Notes: generated by a model from the letters alone, not told the origin. A DNA stretch of 64,000 nucleotides from Smittium mucronatum (GCA_001953115.1 LSSL01000472.1:1-64000), one strand, 5' to 3'; numbered from the stretch's first letter, positions 48,033 to 62,362 are shown. Made by a program: numbers and translations.

Positions 48033-48842
48033 TCAGAATCCGGCTGGTTTTCCTTTTTTAGCACCACCTCCCATGCATGGCTCCAAAGTACTTTCATAGG
48101 GATTTCCTGGAACAACCTTGGGAAATTTGTTTTTAAAGCTGCAGTCGCCTAGCTTATTTGATCCCCAATATCTGCAAACGTTTTCAGAAGGATACATAAC
48201 ATCTCCTCCTACAAATTTCGGGCTTTTAACTCTTGAAGATGGAGGGGGTCCACCCTTAACTACGAAATCAGAACAGCCATAATACTCTCCAAAAGATTTA
48301 TTTACATCTCCCATGTAAACGCCTCCTCCAAACCATGCCCACTGAAGGGTGTAAATTCCGTCATGGAGATGTCCCGGGATTTTGATTTTTGCTGAACATT
48401 CAGCATTACCACCTCCATTGAGAAAACCCAATATTGGGTCATTTTTTACAGTTGGTCCACATGTTGCTTCATAGCAACTATACTGCACAACGTTTGAATC
48501 AAATTCACTCCAACTATCAGATACATTCCTTGGAACTATAGAAATTCTTACAAACCCACCAGGATGGTTTAATCTTCCCCAAGTAACAGTCATTTTTGAT
48601 CTTCTTCGCAATGGCTTGATTTTAGCTAATCTGAATGGTAACGAATTTATTGATTCGGATATTGAAGAGTCGCATGGTCCTTTACAACCTTGTCCGGAAC
48701 CGCATGTACCAAACCATTTCAAATTTCCTCTTGATGGTGGAAATCCTAGAATACCATGAGAATTCACACTCTCTATTTGGAATAAAGTTATGATAAGAGG
48801 TGCAATGTTTACTAATAAAACCCTTAGATAAGAGATATTCAT
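48033..48842 (-). CDS. Secreted LPMO-like (chitin-binding type-4 fold) histidine-brace protein
   Basis: 269 residues, single exon. A hydrophobic signal peptide (1-28) ends at VNS, so cleavage would expose His29 as the mature N-terminus, the defining first ligand of the copper histidine brace of lytic polysaccharide monooxygenases. HGILGFPPSRG at the mature start matches the HG..x..PPSR start of AA10/AA15-like enzymes. A second His lies in GRLNHPGGFVR (His93). Late blocks YTLQWAWFGGGVYMGD and FGEYYGCSDF are typical of the fold and include candidate axial aromatic residues. Ten Cys in the mature part (47, 53, 57, 123, 128, 149, 190, 223, 234, 256) could form five disulfides. The Gly/Lys/Cys-rich C-terminus ends without a GPI-type hydrophobic tail. 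Likely role: oxidative attack on, or binding to, chitin or related polysaccharide outside the cell. Activity and substrate are inferred from the fold only. Confidence 0.85.
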   Translation of the reverse strand: MNISYLRVLLVNIAPLIITLFQIESVNSHGILGFPPSRGNLKWFGTCGSGQGCKGPCDSSISESINSLPFRLAKIKPLRRRSKMTVTWGRLNHPGGFVRISIVPRNVSDSWSEFDSNVVQYSCYEATCGPTVKNDPILGFLNGGGNAECSAKIKIPGHLHDGIYTLQWAWFGGGVYMGDVNKSFGEYYGCSDFVVKGGPPPSSRVKSPKFVGGDVMYPSENVCRYWGSNKLGDCSFKNKFPKVVPGNPYESTLEPCMGGGAKKGKPAGF

Positions 48843-51840
48843 TATTAAAGATCGAATACTGAATGAAGTTCGTATCTTTAATGGAAAATATAAGGGTAAT
48901 TATTATAGGGGAAAAATATATCTTTGGAGATTTTAAATGTAATTAAGCTACTTTTTTGAGTAAGATAGGGCTAAAATGATATTTTGAATGAACTCTATAT
49001 TTATGAATTTTTTTATTGAAAATTTCATACCTACTATGAATTTTTTTCGTATAAAGATTTACATTTTCAGTAACTAATTATTTAAGGCTTATTAGATTTC
49101 ACCTCTTCCATTTCATACTACTTCTATGCAAGGACAGGTTTTCAAAGTAAAGAAAAATGGAAAACAATCATATTACACCCATTTAAAAGTTTAACTAAAG
49201 AATGAAAAATGATTTTTTCATTGTTAAAAGTTGGCGTATTATAAAACACCATTTCCCATTGAAAGAATTTTAGATTTTGTGCCACTAATTAATAAGATCT
49301 GCATTTAGATAGAAACAATGCCCAAAGCAGGATTCAATTGTTAAACGAAGCTGACATATTCAGGGCATATCAACACAATTTCATTTTTTATACAAATCTT
49401 ATTGATTAATTAGGGTACTATAATAAATTTAATCAGAATTTAAGTATTTGTTTTATTTTATGTACATATATAAACCAAATAGAAATGCAATTAATTATTA
49501 TTATTTCATTAAGTTTATTGATTAAAACTTTAGTTCAATAAACCTTCGGAAATATTATTGGTTTTTTTGATAAACATGAGCAGCCAATTTATTTGTATCC
49601 TGCATTCTACATTCACTGAGAATTTAATCGGGAAATTAATGATACCTGAATATTTAAAAATATCGTACGATTTTGAAAATATAAATACGCTTTAAAACAT
49701 TTAGTGAAAATGCGATTTTTGAATTCAAAATGTAGTTCTTTTTAATTGAAGACAAAAAAATTTCCCGTTTTCAGGCATTAATACCAATAAAAATTAAGTT
49801 GTGTTTTTCTATTGTGTGTGTCACAATGATGAAATATTATTTTCGATCTAAGGACGAAAAAAACATTTAATGAGGAATTTGATACGAATAAAAAATTATC
49901 CTTAGTCATATTGAGTTTAAATAATTTTGGTCCAAGATCATCAAAATTGGTTTATTTTATTTTTGATATTAGCCCTTAACTCCCACTTTATTGTTATTTC
50001 CAATTATAAGCAAGGTCATGCTTAAAAATTGTAATTATAAGATAAAAAATTGGGTTTCATACCGATATTATATTAGTAGCCTCATAAATGGATAATTTAC
50101 AAGACCTGAGGTTTTAAATATATCATAAGAATATTAATTCTATTTCGAAATTATATTCTGAGAATTATTATTATACAATACAACCAAATGAATACATCTT
50201 ATTTAACTTTTTTTTATCGAATTTTAATAAAGGAATAATCCCTCAGGATATAGGCTTGGTTTTCATATAACAATCAAGATTTTGATAATATTGGCACAAG
50301 TGCTAAGTAAATTTTAGATTCCACATTCTATTGAAAAATTGGTTTTATAATTAATTTAAAAACTTTTAAAAATAATGTAATATAAGGCTAAAAAACTTAT
50401 TTGCTGAAAACTAAAAAATGATCTTTTTCTTTTATCTAATTAATTTTATTGGGAATAGAAAAAACACTATCCAATTATCTAAATCCATCTATAGTTTTTG
50501 TTTAGACGGGCATAAGCCTGTTTTGTTTGATCTCATTTTCCTTATTATCTCTTTTAGGATTACTTTTTAGGGATTTTTAGTCCATTTTCTTATTAAAGCT
50601 AGAGTTTTATAATGATTTTTTTTTAAATAAGTGGTAGAAGCAAATAATCTCTAATTTTGGAATCAATTCGGTGGCAAATTATAAAATTTCATTATTGTTA
50701 TTATTATTTATTCAAAGAAATCTTTTCATTTAAAATATAATGGCATTTAAGTTTATTGGATTATTAAAGGGATAAATAATAACTGTGTAAAATATAAGGA
50801 CTTTAGTTTTCAAAAAGACTATAATGATTATAAACTGTTAAATTATTGAGTTTACTCATTGGTTAATATTCTCTAGTTTTTGTTCACAAAAATATTGTAT
50901 TTAAATATTTAACTGAATTTTAATATTTATGAATTCAAAATATTTCCAAATAAAGTTGTTTTTAAAATATCATAATAATAAATAAGTACTGAATACAATT
51001 TATTATCCCAAAAAAGTTAACATCTCACTTTATTAATTTAGTTTTATTTTTAAAGTTGGATAAGCTTTTTATAATAATTTCCAACTTCCTGAAATGGACG
51101 AGTATATGTTTTTATGTGTAAAAAATAAAAAATTATATAACATCAATGGATTTATAAATAATAAAATATCCTAGCTTGAGGTGAATTATACATTTTTTAC
51201 TTATCATTTGCTGAAGATATCACAATTTCCTTGGTCTATAATAATTGCGTGTTGGTCCACTTTTTACCAATTAACTAAAAATAGACAGAGGCCCTATCGC
51301 ATTTTCAATACAACTATTCTTTTCTTTTTTTCTCATAATACTCTACTTTTTGACCGATTTTTAATTTTATGTCTGTGGATGATCAAAATTTCGGCTAATG
51401 AATATTTAATTTTTACAAATGTATGAAAAATGTATCTATTAATTAAACTATATGGGAACCGAGGTAAAGGATCCGAAGTCCAAGGATAATTGTATAAAAT
51501 TTCGACTATTATTTTAATCGGACTTTTTTTTTTTTACGGGAAATTTTTAATCGGACTTTTAATTAATTTTCACCAACTCGATTGCTTATTTTACTGGTTT
51601 CAATTCGACTTTTATAAAAATTTGTTGGGGATAATTAGCTAATTTGATGCAAATAGCCTATGAATTAATATTTTGTTTTGAAATGAAGTTTTTTTTTACT
51701 TAATCCTAATTCATACCTTTATAATTTATTTATTCAAAAATTCCAATATACTTTTATCTAATGTGTCTATCGTTTTTATCCTTTAGGGAACGAAGGTAAT
51801 AAAAATTTTATATCTAAAAGCGCTTTATTTAATATAGTTT
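48843..51840. other. Gene-free stretch upstream of the LPMO-like gene
   Basis: The first few hundred bases hold the promoter of the LPMO-like gene on the minus strand. The rest is AT-rich DNA without genes; the 81-codon frame at 51181-51426 is unsupported. Confidence 0.5.
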
Positions 51841-54800
51841 GTTTTAATGACTTCGCTTCTAGTTTTGAGCGATCTTTTTTCTAATCGGAACAAACAATAT
51901 TCCCGGATTACAATTTGCTTACGAGAATGATAAGCTTTCAAAACGTGGGTTATGCTTTATGTATATTACATTTTTATCGATTTATAGGCTCAAAGATACA
52001 TCGAAGCATTATGTTGCATATATCTCTTACCACTTATTTTATGTTGAATCAATTCAATTATTGATCTAAATTTAATTCGATAGTTTATATTAGCCAGAAT
52101 TTGTGTAAGATTATTACCAAGTCTCTGAAAGAGTTGTAAAAAAACAACATCAGGGCTAATTGGGAATAATTTGCATATCTTGATCCATTAGATGACCATA
52201 ACTCGATATACTATAAAATATGTGTTATGAGTAATAGTGAGACATGTATTTAATTTAGCTAATATCATCAATCATACATCGATTCTATTAAAAGAAGATT
52301 TTAGTTAGGGGCTCGATCTTTACAATGAATCTTTATTCGCTTAAATAATATTTAGCAAACTTTTTAATGGCATCTATCATTTTTTTACTCGAATAACTCT
52401 AGGTGATATTTATCTTTTGGTTTGGATATTATAACCTATTCATGTATACACGAAACCCGGCTTTCTACAAAGGGTATTGTTATATTTAGGATAAAAATCA
52501 TTATTATTATTTTACTATGGCTTTAATGTGTTTATCTTGAAATAAAACTCCGTATTTAGAAAGAAGGAAGTTTAGCGTCAGTATAATAATAGATAAATAG
52601 TTTAACATTAGCATAGTATTCTAATAAAATTCAAACATCTTTAATAGTTTATCAAAATTTTATCAATTCAATTAGACCTACTTTTTATTTGCTTTTTAGC
52701 TAGCTTCAGAACCTGGCTATCTTTTTTAAGGATAATATTAATTTCAATTCTAAATCTTCATTTTTGAGTAATGTTTTTTGATGATTTATTTAAACACAAA
52801 TAGGGGCTTTTTTGCAAATCCGATTACTAAAAAATTGGAACTAAAAGACTTCATGTAAAGGTGCTCTGCATACTATTAAGATTTAATAAAAAAAAATTCA
52901 TATCAGTAATTGATTTAAAAGAATTATTCGGAAAAACATAGATAATTCAGTATCAAAAAAGGTGTATAAATAGATCAAAAATAACTATCGATTCCTCGCC
53001 TCAAAAAAATTTTCAATTTCTTATTGTGAAATATAATATTTCTGTATTATGACATAGTTCTTGTAAAAAATTCCTCGTAAAAAATTTTTTCTATGAAATA
53101 CGATGAAAGAAAAAAATTAAGATAACTAAATATCGTATATTTAAATAATCAGAATTTCATTTATCGAATAGAATGTATATACATCGCAACCTCTAAAGAA
53201 AATAATCCAAAATTTAAAGTAAAATTTGCAAGCACAAAAAGAGTTATTTTTTTTTTTAAAAAAAAACCGAACTAAAGAGCTTGCTTAGTTATATATCAAT
53301 GGGCTTAAATTCCATCAATTCGATAAGCGTGAAAACCTTTTTACAGAATAATAAATTATTATACTGAAATGGTAAGAGAATATCAATATGTTTCTGAAAG
53401 AGCGTATAAAAGATAATAGAACGCAACCAAACCCAACCCAACCCAACAAATATTAACACTATATTTTTCGACTATGTACCACTGATTTAATTGATATTTA
53501 AATTTTGAATTCAAATACAAATACAAATAGAACATCAGTTAAAATAGCTTTGGCGAATAAATTCAAATCAGAAGGTTTGAGTTAATTCATAAAATTTCCA
53601 TTGTAGTTTTTCTTATGACCAATAAAAAATACCATATGTTAATTTTATCCAAATAATAATTTCTAAATACAATGATTAAACTATCTTTTTATATATAGAT
53701 TTAATCTTTAGCCGATTATCAGTATTAATGAAATCCAATTATTGCGCACGTGGATATTGTATCAGTAATTGTTCTATTAAATTTAAAAATTCTGAAAAAG
53801 AGTATTCCCATTAGAAGAAAACCAAATCGGTGATTTATTTAAAATATTAAAGAAAAATAAAAAAAATCGGTTTATTTAATGAAATTATTTTGCTAAAAGA
53901 TAATAATCTAATTTATGTTAATTTTTGCATTTGAATAAAAAAATGCAAATTTTCATATTTTTTATAGTAGGCCTTTTATAAGTTTTTCTTTACTTAATTT
54001 TTATTTCAGTATCTTTTTTTTTGAATTTATTCTAAAAACAATTAAAGTAAAATATTCTCATTAACCCTTTCCGGCCTCGAATTCTATTATAATTCCAAAT
54101 TGTGTATAGCAATAATTCAATTGGCCTGATTTAGAATTATATCAATAGTAACAAAATATAATTATCCAATGCTAGAATTGAAATAAAAAAGGATACCATT
54201 TTTGTGCCAATGACCCTTAAAGGGATAAGCAAACATATATCAAAAAATAATAACTATGAAACACACCATTCCGCTAATAGAAGCAGCATTATATTAAACG
54301 ATTCCCACTTGAAATAAAGTAATCTTATGAGCATATATAAACGTTCTATAAAAGCTCTAAGAATTCAGTGCGAACGTTTTATTAGCGCTTCGTTATTAAA
54401 AAATTAAAACACATAGTGCCTATTCAGATTTGCTTTGAAATACATCTTTGTTTGACCCGGATTGTTCCAACACTGGTTTAAATCTCGAATTTTTTTTATT
54501 TGATTTGGGATTTATAACATAATACCACCCAAACCCCTCATTTTCAAATTTATGATTCGTTGTATTAGTTATAATAATTTCAGTTTTTAGCAATGAATAC
54601 GAATTCAATTAAAGTTTTTGATTTTTTAAGAGTTATAACTGATCAGAATTCAAAAATAAATGTGGCCTTCAGGTAAACACATTATAGGTGGGGGGGGGAT
54701 TGTAATGCTAAATCTATAAATCATCGGTGTTGATATAAAATGAACTCAGAGAACTACATACATTTTCATAATAACCGCCCCTTAGCTATCAAAAGCCGAT

Positions 54801-56000
54801 CTAAAACTAAGATATATACTTAATTGAAAAATACGATATTTTTTCTCACTATTTTAGAGTCTTTGTTAATAGATTTTTCAGACGATTTCATTTATCTATT
54901 AATTTTTACGTTGTTCACCATTCTTACAATTTTCTAACTTATCTAACTTAATTTCTTCGGCGAATAAAACTTACTAAAAAAAAACTCTGTCCCATCAAAA
55001 AATCTCCCATTTGACTAATAAAATGATTATATCGTCATAAAAACGAATGTAATTTATATTCAAATGTATGAAATATTAGATTTTTACTTTCTTATTGCAT
55101 AAAAAAGAAGACTGGTTCTGTGAACTCTAAGACCAAGGAATTTAACCTCCAGAATATAAAAAGTATTTAAAAATTCTATTGGTTAAAATTAAATTCCATA
55201 TGCCTAAATTCATTTATGTAAAATAAACTTCGTAGTTCCAAAAAAATTTGCAATTTTACTAAACAAGAAAAATATGTTATTTATTGTATTACAGGATATT
55301 ATCGTCCTTTTTTGCATAAAAATAACTCCTTTTCAAGATAAACTCGTAAAAAATTATATTTGATACCAAGCTCTTCCAGGGTTAGACATTTCAAAAATTA
55401 AAAACTTCCTTTCAATGTCTAACATTATTTGGTTTTTACTATTATATTTTTTCTTTAAAGGAGTTTTATTGGTATATCAAAAGTTATATTTAAAATAGAT
55501 GTTTGATATTGGCTTGATTTGGGTTTATTAATGAGCGAATATAAAGCGTAATGTTGAAAAAAATAATAAAACCTACAATGTTTACATCATCAAAGATTTG
55601 ATGAATTTTTTTAATGAAGCTCTAGCCAATAGATATATTATCCTAGACGCAAACACTAAAATCTGTATTAAGCCAACTAAATTTCCCATTTGAAAGATGC
55701 TATCGAGTATTTGTTAAATCTAACTTTTTTACTTCCTCTAGTAATTTAAAATCTTACAGACAGCCAATTACGTTAAAAATCATTGTTATTTTGAGTAAAA
55801 AAAACAAACTGTGGATTATATGTAATGGTATGACCTACTTTCATTAAAGTGTCAAAATAAAATGAATAAGTTCAGTCCAGATAAATCAGTTGAACACATC
55901 TTGCATTATCTTTTCTAAATTATTCAAATATCAATAATTAAATCGAAACATATTATACAATATAATTATATTTTTCAATAGGTTTATATATATATTCAAA
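51841..56000. other. Gene-free stretch upstream of the bestrophin-like gene
   Basis: About 4 kb, AT-rich. Holds a short (CCCAA)n run near 53428-53447, a G run near 54690-54698 and nothing codable that I can support. TATA-like sequence (TTTATATATATAT) lies just before the ATG at 56001. Confidence 0.5.
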
Positions 56001-57109
56001 ATGATTTCAAAGGAAAGTTTTATTTCCTGCATTGATACTTTTTTTCCTGAGACCAGGTACTTTTCAGTTGGCGGGACTTTCTTAAAAATACTACCTAAGA
56101 TGATTATAAGTGTCATATATTCCGTATTGGTATGGTTATTGATGAGGAACAACAAGGGAGTGGCACTGCCAGGATCCACCTGTAAGATTTTTTTCCGATC
56201 ATTTTTAATAAAAATTTCTCCAGGAAACAACTATTATGAATTGTTTAGCGTCAAAGATGTAAATTTATTTTTCTTATATTTTCTTTAGCTGGTTACTTTT
56301 CTACTGTGGTGTCTCTATTGCTGGTTTTCAGAACTAACACAGCATATGATAGATTTTGGGAAGGAAGAAAACTATATTCTAATATCGAGAGAAGTATTAC
56401 TGAAGCCATACGAGTCTTTCACGTTGCCATCCCTACAAAAACAGAGCATGATGTTAAGGACAAAATACAGGCCATGAAAAACGCGGTTGCTATGTCATAT
56501 TCAATAAAGTACTATTTGTTGGCTAGACCAAACTATTTGAATAAAAGAATGGCGGAACTATTGCCTCCAAGATTAAAGATTTTATACGATGATAGCGCTT
56601 GCGAACATAGCATTGATGAAAAAATCCCTCCTGCCTCTGATTTTGAAATGAGGCATCGCGGAATATTTACAAACGACTCTTTCAATCTTCCGATCGCCCT
56701 TTCTTTTGAAATAACAAATTATTTGCAATCCATTGACAAATCTGAAATTTCCCCAGTGTTATTTGTTGTGTTATTTAATCTCGTCAGCTCTATTATGGAT
56801 GCTTTTGTTGGTTGCATTAGAATCCAAACAACACCCGTCCCATTTGCATACAGCTCTCATTTACATTTAGTTTGCGCCGTGTATTTAATGTATATCCCAT
56901 TTACTTTAAATGGATATCATATCGCAGTCATTACTGTAATACAATTAATTACCACTTTTATGCTGCTGGGGATCTTATCTATAGCAGAGGAGATTGAAAA
57001 TCCTTTTGGGTGTGACAAAAACGACTTACCTATTTCCAACTATTGCGATAACTTATACGATCAGCTCATGTACATCTTGGAAACTCATCCTCCTCAAATA
57101 TTTCCTTAA
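56001..57109 (+). CDS. Bestrophin / RFP-TM family anion channel, two exons
   Basis: Exons 56001-56181 and 56289-57109 join (T|CT, phase 1; donor GTAAGA, acceptor TTCTTTAG; intron 107 nt) into 333 residues. It belongs to the fungal/bacterial bestrophin-like chloride channel family (UPF0187, RFP-TM). The junction restores GSTSGYFSTVVSLLLVFRTN, placing TM2 immediately before the hallmark RTNTAYDRFWEGRKLY. The other marks are TTPVPFAYSSHLH before a late membrane helix and EEIENPFGCDKNDLP near the C-terminus, the family's acidic gating/calcium-region signature. Four hydrophobic segments fit the family. These proteins form pentameric anion channels; localisation here is unknown. Start at the first ATG after a TATA-rich leader. 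Length is somewhat short for fungal members, mostly through a short C-tail. Confidence 0.9.
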
Positions 57110-57710
57110 TATAAACTCTTCGTTTCTCTTTTTTTAGTAATTTTAAAATATTCAATTATTTTCAGGATATTTAACTTGAAAAAACGCTAATCTTTTGATT
57201 ATGGCTCGATTATGTCTCAAATCCCATTTAAGTGTACTATACCTCATTCTAATTTTCCCGCATTTACATTATATAATAAATGAATATAAAAATATACTCT
57301 TAAAATTTCTTAAAAGTCAGAAAATTTTGTAACATAAATATTACTGCTTTTTTATTAGGGGTATAAAATATTAGATGAGTTAAGGTTGAAATTATAAACC
57401 CATTAAACATTTGATGGTGCAAGTTTAGGACAATGTGGAAAAATGAATAACTAATAAAATGATTTTTCAAGATGAAAAACCTCACATCCTAAATACTTTT
57501 TTTGCCTATTACAGTTAATATTCAATTTAATTAATATTTATTGGAAGAAATTAGGATTAATTACGAATATTTAGTTATTTTAGAATCTATTAAATATCCC
57601 GTAAATTTAATAATGTATATTTTCGAGTTCTCCATTAGACAATAGTTCTTACATTGAAGAACATAAGCTATTTCAACCCTTTTTATTTTAGAACATTAGT
57701 TTTAAAAATT

Positions 57711-57721
<11 letters not shown>

Positions 57722-57744
<23 letters not shown>

Positions 57745-57747
57745 TAT
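57722..57747. repeat. (TA)n microsatellite
   Basis: Uninterrupted TA dinucleotide run of 26 bases. Confidence 0.9.
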
Positions 57748-58205
57748 TGATAGTATTATCAACATGGACCTCTAAAAGAACCCTCGGTCTCACCCAAATC
57801 ATTTATTTTTTGTATTGATAAAATTTTAAAAGGTATTAATGGCCTAGCATTCCCCTTGATCGTCTCTGTAAAACCCGAACATTTCACTCTGATAACACAA
57901 TATTGTTTGCAGAGCCTACACTGAATATTTGAGCATTAAATAATATAAATAATTTTCAAATTCAAGAAAAATTCTGTGAATTCATTGTGATATGAAAGGG
58001 CAAATTTATCTGGTTCCAGTATTTATATAAGACATATTTAAACATAAAAATTGTTTGTATCGCTCAATATACATATTTCAGGTATATTAAAAATAAATAG
58101 GATGAGTCTGTTTTTAATTAACCCAACATATATAAGCTAGAAAAGTTTTCTACGCATATTATAATTTTTTTAACAGACCTCGAGTGCCTGGAAAACTGAA
58201 AATAT

Positions 58206-58211
<6 letters not shown>

Positions 58212-58246
<35 letters not shown>
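58212..58246. repeat. (TA)n microsatellite
   Basis: Uninterrupted TA dinucleotide run of about 35 bases. Confidence 0.9.
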
Positions 58247-58249
<3 letters not shown>

Positions 58250-58832
58250 TATCGGACATCATGGAAGTGAGAATTTAGCTATCAATGAAATCTGCTTTCA
58301 GCATATACAGATTGAAATTAACTAATCCACACGGTATGCTTCTAAACATGGGGTTTATACTGCTTTTTAATGATCCAGAATCAAATAAGATTTGAAATTT
58401 TCCATTGTAAAAAATAATTGCTGAATATCGTGCTTAACATATGCTTCATGCCTCAAAAAATATATAGCTAACTCAAAAACCTCACATTATGTTTTTAAGA
58501 ATTTGATAAGGCTAGAAAAAAGTTATATATATATAATTAAGATCGATAGATAGTTCAATGAATATTAATTATTCTGTTTTATAAAAATAGATGCAATCCG
58601 GTAAACCTCAAATCATATTTCAATACTGAATTAAGATACCCTTTTCTTTATCTCTATCTTATTCCGGTGAACTTTAGAAATTAGCAGAACTTTCAGCATG
58701 CCCGCAAAATTTTTTACATTCTATGGACATATAATTGTAGACAAAATTTACTATTTATAGTATTAAAATTTCTCCGCCTGATTCGGTGCTATTTATAACC
58801 ATTCCAAGTTCTTCACAGAGTATTAAGTCTAC

Positions 58833-59460
58833 TTTTTTTCTTATCAAATGATTTTATTGTAATATAACACCATTAAAAACTATACTAAAAAAGTATGAAA
58901 AAAATAAAAAGACGTTTAGAAAAGACTATTATCTTGACTAAAATAAGCTACTCTGTCGGATTACGGGCTTCGTGCCTACGGGCAAAGGCATCAATCTACC
59001 AACTGAAATACCCGCCCTGACATCGCTTCAATTAGTTGTATGACTGAGGTTACTTAAAATAATTAATTAAGCTTTTTTTTTTAACGAAAAATAGTTCATC
59101 GAAGCTACTGAGATCCTAGTCAGAGACTACTTCTAACAGGATTAATAAAATCAGGTTTTTATCCAAACGTGGTTTTGATCGTATTGGATTTCCTAGTAAT
59201 AGCTGTTAGACGCTGTTATCCGTCTGATTGTCGAATTCTGGATTTGTGCTCTAGACTATGTCTCAGCTGTTCTAAACGATCTGTTCCTCCTGTTTGAAGA
59301 TGGTCTTCCTCTAGAATAGCTGTCGTCCGTTCGTTATGCGCTGTCACCACTGCACCCAACCAATAATAATACAAAGTTGTGTGAAACTTTAGCTAATTTT
59401 ACTTCTAAAAGTACGCTAACTAAGCTTTAAAACTACGGAAAGTTATTTAACTTTTATAAG
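58833..59460 (-). mobile_element. Retroposon family A, copy 5 (full length, decayed)
   Basis: T tract 58833-58839, then ATTTTATTGTAATATAAC and AGACTATTATCTTGACTA, CTGTTAGACGCTGTTATCCG, CTAGACTATGTCTCAGCTG and TGTTCCTCCTGTTTG in family order. Divergent from copy 2 and AT-shifted. No clear target-site duplication remains. Confidence 0.78.
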
Positions 59461-62066
59461 AAGTTGTTAATTTTACATTTTTGATAAATTTATATTACAA
59501 GTATTTTGTAAAAACAAACAAAAAAATTATTTATTGCTTGGAAATATAGAGCCTATTAAGAATTAGTATTATAGCTATTTTAGGTTTATTTGTAATACAT
59601 ATGTTTTTTGATAGATGATTTTTAACTTTTCCCTTCTTAATATGAATCATTCTACACCAAAAACACATATATAAAGAATTTTATTCGCATAAGATTGATT
59701 CTTAGTTTATAACATCAATTCCTTCATCTAAAATGATTAAAGAGTTATACAAAACTAATTTATAAGAATTCTTATCAATCTTTTAATCAATGTGGGCTTC
59801 TATATCAACACTCTGATATTACTATTTATCAACAAATATTATAATGTTGAGCCATATGTTTATGTATAAGATATATGGTTTTTTTGTAAATAAGATAAAA
59901 ATAAATAGCTTTGGAAGTGATTAATCCCAGAAGTAGAGTTTAAATTTATAAATAATCATTATTATTATCTATCAATAGAATACGACTCCATTTTTTTATT
60001 TAATTATTACTCATGTTTACAATCAAAATCTCGACCAAAAGAAATTTATTGTAGATAAATCTTTTAAGTCATAAAAGTCATCATTGTTAATTATATATTT
60101 CTTTTGAAAAAAAAATTCGGTTTATAAATTACCTTAAATTTTTTTGAAATTCTTTCTAAACATAAATTATTTAATAGCTACGTCTTCAGAAATGTGTTAA
60201 AAATTTTAATCTACACCTTAATTTTTTGGAATTAACTTTAAAAGTTATTTTTCTTCTAATAATTTAAAAATTATAAAATAATATTCAAAATTTATTTAAC
60301 TTTCTCGGCTTATTATATAATCAATTCTTAAATTATATCAAAATTTTATTAAATTCATATAGTTAAAAAAATAATTAAATGTTAATTATTAGATAAGGTG
60401 TAAATTATGCAATTACAATTTCGGCTATAAACGACTTTAAATTACAAATATATATTATTAATAGAGAGAGAGAGGTGAAATTTAAAAAATAATAAGACCA
60501 TATTTATAAGGCTGATATAAAATATTTTATTTTCCTTAATACGATATTTATTTGAAAATGGGTGAATTTTATTTTTTTAATCCTTTTAAATCTTAATATA
60601 TATAGATATATATATATATATAATGATATATGCCTTAAAATATCATCATTTACACAAATTTGGTAGATTGTATGTAAAACATATTTTTAAATTGGGGAAA
60701 AAATAAGTTATAAATTATTTAAATAATAACATTAATTAATTAATGTAGATATATGTTCTAATATCTAGCTTTTCAAAATCTCGAAAAAATAAAATAAAAT
60801 TTAATTTTTTTATCGATCCCGTTTTTATTTCATGTTTAACACACAGAATCAAATATATGACAAATTTCGTCAATTTTTTGTGTAAAAATATGTGTTTATG
60901 CTTAAATATTTTTAAAAATTCCGAGTCAAATCGAGTCATTTGTAAGTATGAGCTAGTCTGGATTTTAACGCTCAATATTGATGTTATAATTAAATCGCAT
61001 AGAAGCTCTAAATAACCTGATTGGTTTTTTAAATTTTTTTCTTTGAATTTCTTCAAAGTTTAAGTAATATTTTTATCTGATTGGATTTTTCTTTATTTTA
61101 TTACACTCCCCATTTTATATAAAAACTAAAATTCTGGATTGCGAAATTTCATTTTAGCAGCATGTATTATTTTCTATTTTTCAAATCTCAAAAATATTGA
61201 GGAATTTTTTATATTTCAAGAAATTTTCAAAGTTTTCTTATTAAAATATTTCATGTTTAATTTTAATTTAAAACTAACATTGCTATTTATAACATTTATT
61301 AAAGGAAAATTAGTATACTGTATAATTTTTAATTTTTTAAAAAATATTTTTTGTTCAAAAAATTTATTGAACTTTTTTCTTCACTAAAATAGATTTATTT
61401 TGGTTATTTAATATTAACCACCAAATTTACATCAGAAAAACTAAAGCAATTTTGAAATATATATATTCTAATAATAACCTTATTCAATCAAATATCTCCA
61501 AAATTTTGTTACACAAAGCACCTTTTTATACAAATTTTTTTTAAAATCACCCAACTATTTTTTTGCATTTCAAATTTTTCACTATTAAAATTTAAGATGT
61601 TTACACAAAGTTTTGGTAAGTTTCTTTTTTTGAATCAAAAGTTAAAAAATTCTAGTAAATTTAATTTAGAAGAATTAAAATATTGGAATTTGATGCTTAA
61701 AAAATAGTTGAAAACAACTTAATGTGTGAAATACTACCAAAATATTTCAATAAAGGCACTTTTTTTCAGTGATATTCAAAATTTATTCATACTTTTAACA
61801 TCTTTAATGATTATGGATTTAAAAATAAAATGTCCTTAGTGTTTGGAGCCACCAGTAAATTTATCTTTAATCATGTCTGACTTAGCCTCACTTATTTTAC
61901 CCCTGTTACGTTTAGCTCTAACAAAGAATTAAAGGAAATAAGACATTCAAAATTGATTTATAGAGCTGACGCTTTTTTCTTCATATTGGATCAGAGCCTA
62001 TATTTAAATCTTTATATTTTGGAAGTTTTTATCATCAATATACAAAAAAAATTAAATATGGGAATA
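59461..62066. other. AT-rich gene-free DNA
   Basis: About 2.6 kb without a gene or matching repeat. Holds a GA dinucleotide run near 60463-60474 and TA-rich runs near 60597-60622. Frames at 60736-61056 (-) and 61139-61387 (+) are Phe/Ile/Lys/Asn-rich and unsupported. Confidence 0.5.
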
Positions 62067-62362
62067 TTTTTTTTTGTATACGGAATTTTATTGTAAGATA
62101 ACGTCATTAAAAGCTATACTAAAAAAATATGAAAAAAAAAAGAATATTATCCCAACTAAAATATGTACATCTGTCAGTCTACCGGCTGCATACCTACGAT
62201 AAAGGGGTTTAATCTGATAATCGAAATACCCTCCCGCCCTGGCATTCCTTCAAGTAGGATGGATGACCGAGGCTACTTGCAGTCAAGAATTAAGCTCTTT
62301 TTCAATGAAAAACAGTTCATTGAAGTTATTGAGCTCCTAATCAGAGCCTAATTCTAAAAGAA
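62067..62362 (-). mobile_element. Retroposon family A, copy 6 (5'-truncated)
   Basis: T tract from 62067, then CGGAATTTTATTGTAAGATAACG and the blocks up to GAGCTCCTAATCAGAGCCTA; similarity stops at about 62362. Only the tail-proximal half of the unit (minus-strand transcript 3' end) is present, the usual result of incomplete reverse transcription. Confidence 0.8.

Larger units (their letters stand above)
57110..58832. other. Gene-free stretch with TA microsatellites
   Basis: AT-rich DNA downstream of the bestrophin-like gene. Pure TA runs lie at 57722-57747 and 58212-58246. No gene or RNA seen; the 61-codon frame at 57300-57485 is unsupported. Confidence 0.55.

Noticed and set aside
53423..53450. 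Interstitial telomere repeat
   Set aside because: It is a short CCCAA run of about three units, not the usual CCCTAA array.
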